A stretch of DNA of 64,000 nucleotides, from assembly GCF_001623525.1 (NCBI RefSeq), contig NZ_CP015225.1, positions 6,336,501 through 6,400,500 on the forward strand. The letters run 5' to 3'. The notes below the pieces were generated by a model, which saw only the letters and a program-made list of their open reading frames with translations, was not told where the DNA came from and searched no databases. Below are positions 18,975-28,889 of this stretch, piece by piece (position 1 is the first letter of the stretch; each line of letters starts with the position of its first letter). A program made the translations under genes and the position numbers. This stretch comes from Pseudomonas fluorescens (lineage in GTDB: Bacteria; Pseudomonadota; Gammaproteobacteria; Pseudomonadales; Pseudomonadaceae).

Positions 18975-19436
18975 ATGGCTTTAATCGCTCGAGCCCGAAA
19001 AAAGCGCAAGCCGGTCGCCGAGATGAACGTGGTGCCCTACATCGACGTGATGTTGGTGCTGCTGGTCATCTTCATGGTGACCGCGCCGATGCTCAATCAG
19101 GGCGTGAAGGTCGATCTGCCCAAGGTTTCCAGCGAAGCCTTGCCGCAGGACAACAACACCCAGGTCCTGACCATTTCGATCAAGGCTGACAAGACCTACT
19201 ACTGGAACCTTGGCAGCGAAGTGGACACCGAGAAGCAGCAGGACCGGGCCATGACGTTGCCGCAGATGACCGATGCAGTGACCAAGATCATTCGTGTCGG
19301 CAACGATGCCGGCAAGCGCACGCAAGTCTTCATTCGCGGCGACAAGACCGTCGACTACGGTGCCGTGATGGGGGCCATGGGCGGCCTGCAGAAAGCCGGG
19401 GTCGGTAATGTTGGCTTGATCACTGAGGCGCCCTGA
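18975..19436 (+). CDS. tolR: Tol-Pal system protein TolR
   Basis: A 153-residue ExbD-family protein. One N-terminal membrane helix (about 20-42) contains the proton-conducting Asp in YIDVMLVLLVIFMV. The periplasmic domain ends with DYGAVMGAMGGLQKAGV, as in other TolR proteins. It assembles with TolQ. The stop shares one base with the tolA ATG. Confidence 0.96.
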   Translation: MALIARARKKRKPVAEMNVVPYIDVMLVLLVIFMVTAPMLNQGVKVDLPKVSSEALPQDNNTQVLTISIKADKTYYWNLGSEVDTEKQQDRAMTLPQMTDAVTKIIRVGNDAGKRTQVFIRGDKTVDYGAVMGAMGGLQKAGVGNVGLITEAP

Positions 19437-20512
19437 TGCAGCAACAGCGAGAGCCGTCCGCCTCGGAAAGCTACTTCTGGCCCAGTGTCCTGGCCATCGG
19501 CCTGCATGTGCTGGTGTTCGGCATGCTGTTCGTCAGTTTTGCCATGACTCCGGAGTTGCCACCGGCCAAGCCGATCGTGCAGGCGACGTTGTACCAGCTC
19601 AAGTCGAAAAGCCAGGCGACGACCCAGACGAACCAGAAGCTTGCCGGTGAGGCGAAGAAGTCCGCCGCGCGCCAGACTGAAGTCGAGCAAATGGAACAGA
19701 AGAAGGTCGAGCAGGAAGCGATAAAGGCCGCGGAACAAAAGAAAGAGGAAGCGGCTCAAAAGGCCGAGGACGCCAAGAAGGCCGATGAGGCGAAAAAAGC
19801 GGACGAGGCGAAAAAGGCTGACGAAGCCAAGAAAGCCGACGAAGCGAAGAAAGCCGAGGCCAAAAAGGCAGAAGAGAAACAATTGGCTGATATAGCCAAG
19901 AAGAAAGCCGAAGAAGAAGCCAAGAAAGCCGCTGAAGAAGAGGCCAAGAAAGCGGCCGCTGAAGAAGCGAAGAAAAAGATCGTCGAGGACGCGAAGAAAA
20001 AAGCCGCCGAAGACGCCAAGAAGAAAGCTGAAGCTGAAGAGGCGAAAAAGAAAGTCGCCGAAGACGCGAAGAAGAAAGCCGCCGCCGACGCCGCCAAGAA
20101 AAAGGCCCAGGACGCAGCGCGTAAATCCGCCGAAGACAAAAAGGCCCAGGCCTTGGCAGATTTGCTTTCCGACACGCCGGAGCGCCAGCAGGCATTGGCT
20201 GATGAGCAGGGCGATGAAGTCGCCGGCAGCTACGATGACTTGATTCGCGCACGAGCGGCAGAAGGCTGGGCTCGTCCACCTTCGGCGCGCAAAGGCATGA
20301 CGGTCGTATTGCAAATCGGCATGTTGCCCGACGGTACGGTTACCTCGGTCAGCGTCGCCAAGTCCAGTGGTGACGGTCCGTTCGACGCTTCGGCGGTCGC
20401 AGCGGTCAAGAACATTGGGCGATTGACGGAAATGCAAGGAATGAAACCGAGCGACTTTGCTCCCTATCGTTCATTCAAGATGACATTCACACCTGAGGAT
20501 CTAGCCTTGTGA
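19436..20512 (+). CDS. tolA: Cell-envelope integrity protein TolA
   Basis: A 358-residue protein that spans the periplasm and transfers TolQR force to TolB-Pal. One membrane helix lies at about residues 15-37. A long Lys/Ala/Glu-rich helical domain II covers about 60-245 and includes four tandem KKADEA hexapeptides between about 114 and 140. The C-terminal domain III (about 258-358) contains the PDG and [11 protein letters not shown] segments. The hexapeptides use varied synonymous codons. The stop overlaps the tolB GTG. Confidence 0.95.
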   Translation: MQQQREPSASESYFWPSVLAIGLHVLVFGMLFVSFAMTPELPPAKPIVQATLYQLKSKSQATTQTNQKLAGEAKKSAARQTEVEQMEQKKVEQEAIKAAEQKKEEAAQKAEDAKKADEAKKADEAKKADEAKKADEAKKAEAKKAEEKQLADIAKKKAEEEAKKAAEEEAKKAAAEEAKKKIVEDAKKKAAEDAKKKAEAEEAKKKVAEDAKKKAAADAAKKKAQDAARKSAEDKKAQALADLLSDTPERQQALADEQGDEVAGSYDDLIRARAAEGWARPPSARKGMTVVLQIGMLPDGTVTSVSVAKSSGDGPFDASAVAAVKNIGRLTEMQGMKPSDFAPYRSFKMTFTPEDLAL

Positions 20513-21810
20513 GAAACCTTCTTCGATCAATGCTGGTCGTTATCTGCTGCCTGGCAGGGATAGCGGTAGCAGAGGAAAAGAACATCCTGGTCACCAGCGG
20601 CAGCGACCGGGCGACCCCGATTGCCGTCGTACCGTTCGGCTGGCAGGGCGGTAACGTCCTGCCGGACGACATGGCGGAAATCATCGGCAACGACCTGCGC
20701 AACTCGGGTTACTACGCGCCGATTCCGAAGCAGAACATGATCAGCCTGCCAACCCAGGCCAGCGAAGTCATCTACCGTGACTGGAAGGCCCTGGGCGCCC
20801 AGTACATCATGGTCGGCAGCATCGTTCCGGCTGGCGGTCGCCTGCAGGTGCAGTACGCCCTGTTCAACGTCGCCACCGAACAGCAAGTGCTGACCGGCAG
20901 CGTGTCGGGCAGCGTCGATCAATTGCGTGACATGGCGCACTACATCGCCGACCAGTCGTTCGAGAAACTTACCGGCATCAAGGGCGCGTTCTCTACCCGC
21001 ATGCTCTACGTGACGGCCGAGCGCTTCTCCGAGAACAACACCCGCTACACCCTGCAGCGCTCCGACTATGACGGCGCCCGTGCGGTGACTCTGCTGCAAT
21101 CGCGCGAGCCGATCCTGTCGCCGCGCTTCGCCCCCGATGGCAAGCGCATCGCCTATGTCTCGTTCGAGCAGAAGCGTCCGCGCATTTTCGTGCAGCACAT
21201 CGACACCGGTCGTCGTGAGCAGATCACCAACTTCGAAGGCCTGAACGGCGCGCCAGCTTGGTCGCCGGACGGCTCGCGGCTGGCGTTCGTACTGTCCAAG
21301 GACGGTAACCCGGACATCTACGTGATGAACCTGGCTTCGCGTTCGATTTCCCGTGTCACCAACGGCCCGGGCATCAACACCGAACCGTTCTGGGGCAAGG
21401 ATGGCTCGACCATCTACTTCACCTCCGACCGTGGCGGCAAGCCACAGATCTACAAGACCAGCGCGGGTGGCGGCGGTGCCGAACGCGTGACGTTCGTCGG
21501 TAACTACAACGCCAACCCGAAGCTGTCGGCAGATGAAAAGACCCTGGTGATGATCCATCGCCAGGATGGTTTCACTAATTTCAAGGTGGCGGCCCAGGAT
21601 TTGCAGCGCGGTAGCGTAAAAATCCTCACTGATAGCACTCTGGACGAGTCACCCACTGTTGCGCCCAACGGCACCATGGTAATCTACGCCACCCGCCAGC
21701 AGGGCCGGGGAGTCTTGATGCTCGTGTCCATTAATGGACGCGTGAGGCTCCCGCTTCCTACCGCTCAAGGCGAAGTCAGAGAACCGTCCTGGTCCCCTTA
21801 CCTGAACTGA
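20509..21810 (+). CDS. tolB: Tol-Pal system beta-propeller protein TolB
   Basis: The 433-residue periplasmic protein has a signal peptide of about 21 residues ending in AVA. An N-terminal alpha/beta domain follows, then a six-bladed propeller from about residue 165 with repeated SPDG/APDGKR-type turns ([12 protein letters not shown] is one blade). TolB moves between Pal and TolA. The start is GTG within the end of tolA. Confidence 0.96.
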   Translation: MRNLLRSMLVVICCLAGIAVAEEKNILVTSGSDRATPIAVVPFGWQGGNVLPDDMAEIIGNDLRNSGYYAPIPKQNMISLPTQASEVIYRDWKALGAQYIMVGSIVPAGGRLQVQYALFNVATEQQVLTGSVSGSVDQLRDMAHYIADQSFEKLTGIKGAFSTRMLYVTAERFSENNTRYTLQRSDYDGARAVTLLQSREPILSPRFAPDGKRIAYVSFEQKRPRIFVQHIDTGRREQITNFEGLNGAPAWSPDGSRLAFVLSKDGNPDIYVMNLASRSISRVTNGPGINTEPFWGKDGSTIYFTSDRGGKPQIYKTSAGGGGAERVTFVGNYNANPKLSADEKTLVMIHRQDGFTNFKVAAQDLQRGSVKILTDSTLDESPTVAPNGTMVIYATRQQGRGVLMLVSINGRVRLPLPTAQGEVREPSWSPYLN

Positions 21811-21862
21811 CGCGGCGCTATACGTTTTACTTAACACACTGGGGTTCATTAGGAGTTTCACG

Positions 21863-22360
21863 ATGGAAATGCTGAAGTTTGGTAAATTTGCTGCGCTGGC
21901 TCTGGCCATGGCTGTAGCTGTAGGTTGCTCGTCCAAAGGCGGCGACAATGCCGGTGAAGGCGCTGTTGATCCAAACGCTGGTTACGGCGCTAACACCGGT
22001 GCAGTTGACGGCTCCCTGAGCGAAGAAGCTGCTCTGCGCGCAATCACCACCTTCTACTTCGAATACGACAGCTCGGACCTGAAGCCAGAAGCCATGCGCG
22101 CTCTGGACGTTCACGCCAAGGACCTGAAAGCAAACGGCGCTCGCGTTGTTCTGGAAGGCAACACCGACGAACGTGGTACTCGTGAGTACAACATGGCACT
22201 GGGCGAGCGTCGTGCGAAAGCCGTTCAGCGCTACCTGGTACTGCAAGGTGTTTCCCCAGCTCAGCTGGAACTGGTTTCCTACGGCGAAGAGCGTCCAGTT
22301 GCTACCGGCAACGACGAGCAGTCCTGGGCTCAAAACCGTCGCGTCGAACTGCGTAAGTAA
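21863..22360 (+). CDS. pal: Peptidoglycan-associated lipoprotein Pal (OprL)
   Basis: A 165-residue outer-membrane lipoprotein. The signal peptide ends in the lipobox VAVGC with Cys23 as the acylated residue. A Gly/Asn-rich linker leads to an OmpA-like domain (about 55-165) with [10 protein letters not shown] and the peptidoglycan-binding [11 protein letters not shown] motif. It anchors the outer membrane to the wall and is recycled by Tol. The ATG has an AGGAG site, 52 bp after tolB. Confidence 0.97.
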   Translation: MEMLKFGKFAALALAMAVAVGCSSKGGDNAGEGAVDPNAGYGANTGAVDGSLSEEAALRAITTFYFEYDSSDLKPEAMRALDVHAKDLKANGARVVLEGNTDERGTREYNMALGERRAKAVQRYLVLQGVSPAQLELVSYGEERPVATGNDEQSWAQNRRVELRK

Positions 22361-22366
22361 TTCGTC

Positions 22367-23206
22367 ATGCGAACGTGCCGTCGTGCTGTAACTGTTCTGG
22401 CTCTCAGCCTTGCGCCGCTTGCGGCGTGGGCTGCGGTTCCTGTGGTCGATAACGATGCCGGCTATAACAATAGCGGGAGTAGCTATCCGCCTGCGGGTTA
22501 CGGTACGAACGGCGCCTATGCCGGGGGAGGGGTTTCGGCCCCTGTCTCGGCACAGGGCCAGCTGTTCAACCAACTGCAGCAAATGCAGGATCAGATCTCG
22601 CGCCAACAGGGTGTGATCGAAGAACTGCAAAATGATATTTCGCGCATGAAGCAGGAAAACCTGGAGCGATACCAGGATCTTGATCGGCGCATAGGAACCG
22701 GCGTTGCACCTGCACCTGCCGCGACTCCTGAGAATTCTCCTGCCGGTGGCGACTTGAACGCCCCCGGCGCAGCCGCAGGCGCGGGGGCAGCCGCTCCCGC
22801 AGCACCTGCCGCCGGTGGCGAGCCGGCTGATCCGGCGAAGGAAAAGCTCTATTACGATGCTGCCTTCGACTTGATCAAGGCCAAGGATTTCGACAAGGCC
22901 AGCCAGGCTTTTGCCGCTTTCCTGCGCAAATACCCAAACAGCCAGTACGCGGGCAATGCCCAATACTGGTTGGGCGAAGTGAACCTGGCCAAAGGCGACC
23001 TGCAAGGTGCCGGCCAGGCATTCGCCAAGGTTTCGCAACTGTATCCCAAGCACGCCAAGGTGCCGGATTCGCTGTACAAGCTGGCTGATGTAGAGCGCCG
23101 CCTCGGTCACACCGACAAGGTAAAAGGCATTCTGCAGCAGGTGGTGGCCCAATATCCGGGGACATCCGCCGCCCAGTTGGCCCAGCGCGATCTGCAACGC
23201 ATGTAA
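22367..23206 (+). CDS. cpoB: Cell-division coordinator CpoB (YbgF)
   Basis: A 279-residue periplasmic protein with a signal peptide ending in AAWA near residue 22, a coiled-coil trimerisation helix (about 65-110), an Ala/Pro/Gly-rich linker (about 110-155) and C-terminal TPR repeats from about residue 160. In E. coli CpoB links PBP1B and LpoB activity to the Tol machine during constriction. It lies six bases after pal and closes the operon at an intrinsic terminator. Confidence 0.95.
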   Translation: MRTCRRAVTVLALSLAPLAAWAAVPVVDNDAGYNNSGSSYPPAGYGTNGAYAGGGVSAPVSAQGQLFNQLQQMQDQISRQQGVIEELQNDISRMKQENLERYQDLDRRIGTGVAPAPAATPENSPAGGDLNAPGAAAGAGAAAPAAPAAGGEPADPAKEKLYYDAAFDLIKAKDFDKASQAFAAFLRKYPNSQYAGNAQYWLGEVNLAKGDLQGAGQAFAKVSQLYPKHAKVPDSLYKLADVERRLGHTDKVKGILQQVVAQYPGTSAAQLAQRDLQRM

Positions 23207-23230
23207 GCTGGCTTGACCTGTTTTGAAGAA

Positions 23231-23254
23231 ACCCGCGCCTGTCGCGGGTTTTTT
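23231..23254 (+). terminator. Intrinsic terminator of the tol-pal operon
   Basis: Stem ACCCGCG (23231-23237) pairs with CGCGGGT (23243-23249) and is followed by a run of six T, 25 bp after the cpoB stop. Confidence 0.94.
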
Positions 23255-23372
23255 CGTTAGAATTCACGCCCTTTTTATGAAACACGCTTTTTGGGATCTG
23301 CGCGTTGGCGGGGTTCCTTGAAGTGCCTGACGGAGGCGGACAGCCTGTTTAGCTGTTACGCCCGTGGCGACT

Positions 23373-24020
23373 ATGCAAGACACATTGAGAATCACCGAAG
23401 TTTTTCACTCGTTGCAGGGTGAAACGCGGACGGCTGGGCTGCCCACAGTATTTGTGCGCCTCACCGGTTGCCCGCTGCGTTGCCAATACTGCGACAGTGC
23501 CTACGCGTTCAGCGGCGGCACTGTGCGAACCCTCGACGATATCCTGGAGCAAGTGGCCAGTTATCGTCCGCGTTATGTCTGTGTCACGGGCGGCGAGCCC
23601 TTGGCGCAACCCAACGCCATCCTCTTGCTCAAGCAGTTGTGTGATGCCGGTTACGAGGTTTCCCTGGAAACCAGCGGCGCCCTGGATATCTCGGCCGTCG
23701 ACCCGCGCGTCAGCCGCGTCGTGGACCTGAAGACTCCAGGCTCCAAGGAAGCGCACCGTAACCGTTACGAGAATATCGAGTTGCTGACCCCTAACGATCA
23801 GGTCAAATTCGTGATCTGTTCACGGGAAGATTACGACTGGGCCGTGTCCAAGCTGATCCAGTACGGGCTCGACCAACGGGCCGGCGAAGTGTTGTTGTCG
23901 CCGAGCCATCACGATTTGAGCGCTCGGGACCTGGCGGACTGGGTGGTGGCGGATAACCTGCCGGTGCGCCTGCAACTGCAGCTGCATAAATATCTTTGGA
24001 ACGACGAGCCGGGGCGCTGA
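23373..24020 (+). CDS. queE: 7-carboxy-7-deazaguanine synthase QueE
   Basis: A 215-residue radical-SAM enzyme that contracts carboxytetrahydropterin to 7-carboxy-7-deazaguanine for queuosine tRNA modification. The CxxxCxxC cluster motif is seen in [11 protein letters not shown], followed by a VTGGEPL SAM-binding loop. The ATG at 23373 gives the family N-terminus [11 protein letters not shown]; an in-frame GTG at 23364 would add three residues. No preQ1 riboswitch is visible upstream. queC starts two bases after its stop. Confidence 0.93.
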   Translation: MQDTLRITEVFHSLQGETRTAGLPTVFVRLTGCPLRCQYCDSAYAFSGGTVRTLDDILEQVASYRPRYVCVTGGEPLAQPNAILLLKQLCDAGYEVSLETSGALDISAVDPRVSRVVDLKTPGSKEAHRNRYENIELLTPNDQVKFVICSREDYDWAVSKLIQYGLDQRAGEVLLSPSHHDLSARDLADWVVADNLPVRLQLQLHKYLWNDEPGR

Positions 24021-24021
24021 T

Positions 24022-24714
24022 ATGACTGAACATTCGAACATTGCCGAAAAACGTGCGGTCATCCTGTTGTCCGGCGGCCTGGATTCGGCCACCGTCGTGG
24101 CCATGGCCCGTGCCGAGGGTTACCGATGCTACACCATGAGTTTCGATTATGGTCAGCGCCACCGCGCAGAACTGCACGCGGCCGAGCGAGTGGCCCGGGA
24201 CCTGGGCGTGGTGGAGCACAAAGTGATCGGCCTGAACCTCAACGGCATTGGTGGCTCGGCCTTGACCGACAGCTCCATTGACGTGCCTGAGGCGCCTGGC
24301 GAAGGCATTCCGGTGACCTATGTGCCGGCGCGTAACACCGTATTCCTGTCCTTGGCATTGGGCTGGGCCGAAGTGCTGGGCGCCCGTGATATTTTCATCG
24401 GCGTCAATGCTGTGGATTACTCCGGTTACCCGGATTGCCGCCCGGAGTTCGTCGAAGCCTTCGAGCGCATGGCGAACCTGGCGACCAAGGCCGGCGTAGA
24501 AGGGCAGGGTTTTCGCATCCAGGCACCGTTGCAGAATCTCAGCAAGGCCGACATCGTCAAGGCCGGTGTGAAGCTTGGCGTGGACTACGGGCTCACTGTT
24601 TCCTGCTATCAGGCCGACGATCAGGGCCGTGCTTGCGGCAAGTGCGACAGCTGCCGCCTGCGCGCAGAAGGCTTTGCCGCGGCGGGTGTGAGCGATCCAA
24701 CCCGTTATTTTTGA
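24022..24714 (+). CDS. queC: 7-cyano-7-deazaguanine (preQ0) synthase QueC
   Basis: A 230-residue ATP-dependent enzyme that converts 7-carboxy-7-deazaguanine to preQ0, the step after QueE. The N-terminal PP-loop [10 protein letters not shown] binds ATP. Four cysteines in the C-terminal SCYQ...ACGKCDSC segment bind zinc. It is coupled to queE and followed by tRNA-Lys, as in P. aeruginosa. Confidence 0.96.
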   Translation: MTEHSNIAEKRAVILLSGGLDSATVVAMARAEGYRCYTMSFDYGQRHRAELHAAERVARDLGVVEHKVIGLNLNGIGGSALTDSSIDVPEAPGEGIPVTYVPARNTVFLSLALGWAEVLGARDIFIGVNAVDYSGYPDCRPEFVEAFERMANLATKAGVEGQGFRIQAPLQNLSKADIVKAGVKLGVDYGLTVSCYQADDQGRACGKCDSCRLRAEGFAAAGVSDPTRYF

Positions 24715-24732
24715 TTTATTTCAAATTAGGTG

Positions 24733-24760
24733 TTGAATAGTCCTTAGAAATCAGTATTAT
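24733..24760 (+). promoter_or_regulatory. Probable tRNA-Lys promoter
   Basis: TTGAAT (24733-24738) and TATTAT (24755-24760) are spaced by 16 bp in an AT-rich gap, with the tRNA beginning 17 bp further on. Confidence 0.6.
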
Positions 24761-24777
24761 ACGCGCCACCACACAGC

Positions 24778-24853
24778 GGGTCGTTAGCTCAGTTGGTAGA
24801 GCAGTTGGCTTTTAACCAATTGGTCGTAGGTTCGAATCCCACACGACCCACCA
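24778..24853 (+). tRNA. tRNA-Lys (anticodon UUU)
   Basis: The 76-nt sequence folds as a cloverleaf. The acceptor arm GGGTCGT pairs with ACGACCC. The D arm contains AGCTCAGTTGGTAGAGC, the anticodon loop CTTTTAA carries TTT at 24811-24813, and the T arm contains GGTTCGAATCC. CCA is encoded at the end. No duplicate of its 3' end, which would mark an integrated element, is visible nearby. Confidence 0.98.
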
Positions 24854-25002
24854 TTTTTTGCAGTTTTAAAAGTCTGGAAGGCCCACGAAAGTGAGGATTT
24901 CCGGATTTTTTTTTGCCTGGAATTAAGTGTCCCCCCGCCCAGGGGCAGGGAGTCAGCAGTCCTGTCGTGGAGCAGTCGCCATGCTCACGACTGCCAGGGC
25001 CT

Positions 25003-26433
25003 TCAGCCCTTTTTCTCGCCCGACGCGGAGCGATGAGCGCCAGAAATCAGCGCTTCCCATGCGAGCCAACGTCCTGCCTGGATCTGCCATGAGGGCACCC
25101 GGCAAGCCCATTCTTTCTGTGGTTTTCTGGCGAATACCGGTAACCGAGGTTTGCGCACAACCTTGCTATTGAGCGTGCTGACACAGAACTTCGAGTAGTT
25201 TTTCAGCTCTTTGAGTTCAAGTGACAGCATGTCTTTTGGGCACAGTAACAGTACGTCCCCAAAGGAATACAACTGGAACGCCTCGACTTCTATTTTTTGC
25301 GCAGCAACCTGACGTGTTTTCCACATGGTGGCGCTCAGGTCTTGCAGTTTTATCTCTTCTGGCAAGGCGTATCGCTCCGCCGTTTGTTGGCGAACCGATA
25401 AGCCTCCTGCTGCGATGTAGGTGATCTGGCTCAAACTGCCCGGCGAAAGTAATGTGAAGGCGCAGAAGGCCAGGATCATTGCGATCAGGCCATTGAAGGT
25501 CCGCCTGTAGATGTCCCCCTTGAAACAATGAAATATGACGACCGGTAGCAGGGTGAAGATGAGTGTCAGCCAGGATAGGCCCGCCACGTAGGGGACGGTG
25601 TCAGGTGTTTCCCTTTCCATGTATGAACGTATCGTCAGCAGGATTGGAAAGGCGGCGAAGAGCACGGTGACGAATATGGAGATCGAGAGCAGGGTGACGA
25701 GCCAGAACTCTTTGCGAGCCCGTACCCACGCCTGTAGCCGCTGCCATTTTTCTTTTAGCCAGCGCCACGCTGGCGTCGTCTTGTTTTTGAGTGCCTGCAA
25801 ACAGGTGAGCCATTTTTGCAGCCAGGCCTTCCGGGGGCGGGCAGGTTTATGTTGCTGCAGCTTTTTCCGCTTTATTTGTTGATGAGCTGCCAGGCGTTTC
25901 AAGCGGGCTCGCTCCAGCCTGGCTTGGACAAGTGTGCTTTTCCTGATGACTCTTTTGAACGGCGTGAATGCGTACATGAGAAAGCACGCAACGAAGACGA
26001 TCAGGAGCAATGCCGCGAATATCGTCCAGGCGTTCAATGTGGACAGGAAAAAGGTGGCCCAGATGAAGGCGCTAAATCCCACAACCGTGGGGAACACCAG
26101 ATAGAAAACAATCTTCGGTTGGTTGTCCTTCATGTTTGAAAAAAGCGAAACCGAGCAGCCGAACATCCACGTTGTCGCCCCCAAGATGAACAAATACGAC
26201 AGCATCAGCAGCAGGACCAGCACGACCCAGACCAACAGTGCAGACTTCACATCGATGGACGGCATGAACAGATCGATTCGTCCAATCGTCCGGGTATAAA
26301 GGTACAACGTGACGAACCCAAGCCCTGTCGCGAGCAGGCCTAACGTGACGGTGATCTGGGTCCAATAGGAAAGAATGCGTTTGACGGTGTGCTTGAGCAC
26401 TTCAGCGAAGGTTCTGTCAGGAATGACGGACAA
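25003..26433 (-). CDS. Uncharacterised polytopic membrane protein
   Basis: I do not recognise this 476-residue protein. Seven hydrophobic segments are visible (about 27-46, 66-88, 108-130, 136-156, 244-268, 284-303 and 313-330). A strongly basic cytoplasmic loop at about 160-243 is rich in Arg, Lys, Leu and Trp. About 145 mostly soluble residues follow the last helix. The start is TTG at 26433, supported by an AAGGGAG site at good spacing and by the lack of an internal ATG before residue 57. It stands alone, antisense to its neighbours, next to tRNA-Lys. It looks like an accessory gene and may have been acquired; no function is proposed. Confidence 0.75.
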   Translation of the reverse strand: MSVIPDRTFAEVLKHTVKRILSYWTQITVTLGLLATGLGFVTLYLYTRTIGRIDLFMPSIDVKSALLVWVVLVLLLMLSYLFILGATTWMFGCSVSLFSNMKDNQPKIVFYLVFPTVVGFSAFIWATFFLSTLNAWTIFAALLLIVFVACFLMYAFTPFKRVIRKSTLVQARLERARLKRLAAHQQIKRKKLQQHKPARPRKAWLQKWLTCLQALKNKTTPAWRWLKEKWQRLQAWVRARKEFWLVTLLSISIFVTVLFAAFPILLTIRSYMERETPDTVPYVAGLSWLTLIFTLLPVVIFHCFKGDIYRRTFNGLIAMILAFCAFTLLSPGSLSQITYIAAGGLSVRQQTAERYALPEEIKLQDLSATMWKTRQVAAQKIEVEAFQLYSFGDVLLLCPKDMLSLELKELKNYSKFCVSTLNSKVVRKPRLPVFARKPQKEWACRVPSWQIQAGRWLAWEALISGAHRSASGEKKG

Positions 26434-26530
26434 GGCGTAGCTCCCTTACGAGGTAAAAATCCTGGCAGGTATAGTAACGCCAAGTCGCACCAGCTAAATC
26501 TTCAACCTAGCAAGTCCTCCTACTGGAAAT

Positions 26531-27718
26531 TCAGCGGATGTGCTGTCCGTAATGTTTCGGGTCCAGGCGCAATACCATCACCATCATCAACGCCATGACC
26601 GCCGTGAGCGACCACCAGGCCCACTCAAAACTCCCCAACTGGTCGCGGATCATCCCGGCAATCAATGGCGAGAGGCCGGCGATGAGATAGCCGACACCCT
26701 GCACGAACGCGGTAAGGCCACCGGCCCGGCGTGGGTTGTCCAGGTGGTCGAGGGATACGATCAGGCTCATGGGGAATAGGCCGCCGATACCCAGCCCCAG
26801 CAGGCAGGCCCAGAGCAGGCTGAAGCGTTCCGGACTGAGGATCAGGCCGCAGAAGCCGCCGATGATCAGGGCCAGCAGGACGCTCAGGACCAGGCGTTTA
26901 TCCCGGCTGCGGTTGGCAATAGCCGGGGTGACCAGGCCGGATAACACTTCCATTGCCGTGAGGAACCCCAGCAGCAGGCCAGCGTGCTGTTCGCTCCAGC
27001 CCTTTTCCACGTAGTACGGCGCCAGCCAGGCCAGCACGCAGGTGTAGGAAGCGGTGCCCAGGCCAAAGAAAATCGCCAGGAGCCAGGCCCGGGCGTTGCG
27101 GGAAAACGCTTCGTGATGCCGGGACGCTGCTTCGGGCAAGGGCGTGATGTTCGAACGCTGGGCGTACCAGCAGCCCAGGGCGACCAGCGCCAACAATGCC
27201 CAGATCGCCAGGCCGACGCGCCAACTGCCGGTCTGCGTCAGGACAAAGGGTGAAAACGATGCGGCAATCGCCGCCCCGCCCATGATGGAGGTGACGTACA
27301 AGCCCATGAACAGCGAGACGTTGTCGGCGAAGCGTGACTTGATCAGTGCCGGCATCACCGCCTGGATCAAAGCGATCCCAAGCCCGGCCACGATCGCACT
27401 GGCGATCAACCCGGCGGCGCTGTCCAGGTACAAGCGCGAGGCCGTGGCGATGCCAATGATCAACAGCGACAGCACGATGGTGCGGTGTTCTCCGATGCGC
27501 AGGGCGATGCGCATGCCCAGGAACATCGCCAGGCCCATCGCCATGACGGGCAACATGGTCAGCAGCGAGGCGGTACTGAAACTCAAGGGCACCTCGCCGC
27601 GAATGGCCGACAACAAGGGCCCGACCGCTGCCATTGAGGGTCGCAGGTTCAGCGCCACCAAGACGATGCTGACCATCAGCCAGATGGCGTGGGTGGTTGA
27701 GGTTCGAATGTTTTCCAT
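26531..27718 (-). CDS. MFS transporter, CynX/NimT-like
   Basis: A 395-residue major facilitator with about 12 membrane helices. The segment LNLRPSMAAVGPLL in the first helix is typical of the CynX (cyanate transporter) branch, as is the GLGIGGLFPMSLIV helix in the second half. The substrate cannot be deduced. The ATG at 27718 has an AAAGGCGG site; the frame stays open upstream to 27967 only because it runs through a repeat doublet, so longer starts are rejected. Confidence 0.88.
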   Translation of the reverse strand: MENIRTSTTHAIWLMVSIVLVALNLRPSMAAVGPLLSAIRGEVPLSFSTASLLTMLPVMAMGLAMFLGMRIALRIGEHRTIVLSLLIIGIATASRLYLDSAAGLIASAIVAGLGIALIQAVMPALIKSRFADNVSLFMGLYVTSIMGGAAIAASFSPFVLTQTGSWRVGLAIWALLALVALGCWYAQRSNITPLPEAASRHHEAFSRNARAWLLAIFFGLGTASYTCVLAWLAPYYVEKGWSEQHAGLLLGFLTAMEVLSGLVTPAIANRSRDKRLVLSVLLALIIGGFCGLILSPERFSLLWACLLGLGIGGLFPMSLIVSLDHLDNPRRAGGLTAFVQGVGYLIAGLSPLIAGMIRDQLGSFEWAWWSLTAVMALMMVMVLRLDPKHYGQHIR

Positions 27719-27846
27719 GGAGCCGCCTTTGCTGGACAAAAGGGCATTTAGGCTGGGGCGGCCTGTCATGGGCAAACTGAAAACTGGCAGGGGGTATTGA
27801 AAAATTAAATGCGGCACGCAATCAGTGAAGGGATCAGAGTTTTTTG

Positions 27847-27953
27847 TGGCGAGGGAGCTTGCTCCCGCTGGGGCGCGTAGCGGCCCCTTGCGGTGTGTCA
27901 GGCAAACCAGGGGGCTGCTTCGCAACCCAGCGGGAGCAAGCTCCCTCGCCACA
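27847..27953. repeat. Palindromic repeat doublet, copy 4
   Basis: Both GTGGCGAGGGAGCTTGCTCC units are complete, with an inner stem GGGGCTGC/GGCCCC-like. It lies between copD (which ends at 27974) and the MFS gene, both on the minus strand. Confidence 0.93.
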
Positions 27954-27973
27954 CAATAGTCGTTCACAACCTC

Positions 27974-28885
27974 CTATTCCATCGCCGGGCTCAGCGTCCC
28001 CAGCCACGCCACCAATCCCAGAATGATCACCGCCACACAGAACTCCAGCACCATGCTGCGCCGCAGGGCATTCACCGCAACGCCGTGCTCGCCGGTCTGT
28101 CGGGCCTGTTCCAGCAATGGGCTCAGATGAAAGCGGTTCAGCGCGGCGAACACCAACATGGCCGCGAACAAGATCAGCTTGAGCGCCAGTAACTGACCAT
28201 AAGTGCTGTCCAGCAGCCCTTCGACATTCGGGCCGACGATAAACAGATAATTCACCACCCCCGTCACGCTGATGACCACCACGATCACCGCCCCGGCGGT
28301 TTCAAACCCGGTTAACGTCCGGGCCAGTACCGCCAACTGCGGTTCGGTCTGGCGAAGCAGCAGGGCAAACGCGGCCAAGGCCCCGACCCAGCCGCCCGCT
28401 GCCCACAGGTGCAGGAAGTCGGTGATGAAGTGCCAGTTGCGGCGCTCACCTTCGTCCATGGCGCCATGCCCGGCCCAGGCCAGCGTCGCCAACGCCACAG
28501 CGCCGCCCAGCATGACCAGCCATAGGCTGAGGGTCGGCCAACGTCCATTGAGCGTCGCGGCGACACCGGCCAACAGCAGCGCCGCTATCCGCAGTGTCCA
28601 ACTCGAGCCGACGTCGGTCTCCAACACCATCATTTCAATGTGCGGCCACAGTTCGACCCAGTCTGAAACACCGCTCATGGCCCAGGCCATGCACGCCATG
28701 GCGGCGAAGGACAGCAGTCCGCCCAGCACCGCCGTGGTCACTAGCAGCGGTGTGAAAGGCAACTGCGCGCCCGACGCCCGCTCCTGGCCTCGCAGGCTAT
28801 AGAGCCCGAACGCGGCCAGGCCGAACAACAACATCAGATCCAAATACAGGGCAAACCGCAGGGCGATGTTGATCGAGTCGCTCAT
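27974..28885 (-). CDS. copD: Copper resistance inner-membrane protein CopD
   Basis: A 303-residue protein with about eight hydrophobic helices and conserved histidines and methionines ([29 protein letters not shown]) in the CopD/YcnJ family. It is thought to move copper across the inner membrane in partnership with periplasmic CopC. The ATG at 28885 is four bases after the copC stop; a TTG one codon earlier is less likely. It is the last gene of copABCD. Confidence 0.93.
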   Translation of the reverse strand: MSDSINIALRFALYLDLMLLFGLAAFGLYSLRGQERASGAQLPFTPLLVTTAVLGGLLSFAAMACMAWAMSGVSDWVELWPHIEMMVLETDVGSSWTLRIAALLLAGVAATLNGRWPTLSLWLVMLGGAVALATLAWAGHGAMDEGERRNWHFITDFLHLWAAGGWVGALAAFALLLRQTEPQLAVLARTLTGFETAGAVIVVVISVTGVVNYLFIVGPNVEGLLDSTYGQLLALKLILFAAMLVFAALNRFHLSPLLEQARQTGEHGVAVNALRRSMVLEFCVAVIILGLVAWLGTLSPAME

Positions 28886-28889
28886 CAAC

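Noticed and set aside
19355..20437. 360-codon hydrophobic open frame antisense to tolA
   Set aside because: Its Phe/Leu-rich sequence is the mirror of Lys/Ala/Glu codons on the real strand.
23255..23372. preQ1 riboswitch before queE
   Set aside because: No pseudoknot-forming C-rich/A-rich aptamer pattern could be found by eye.
24778..24853. tRNA-Lys as an island attachment site
   Set aside because: No integrase gene and no repeated tRNA 3' end are visible in the following 8 kb, although the adjacent membrane gene looks accessory.
27719..27967. Longer N-terminus for the MFS transporter
   Set aside because: The extra codons are a translated palindromic repeat; the same peptide appears wherever this repeat is read in that frame, and the ATG at 27718 has the ribosome site.
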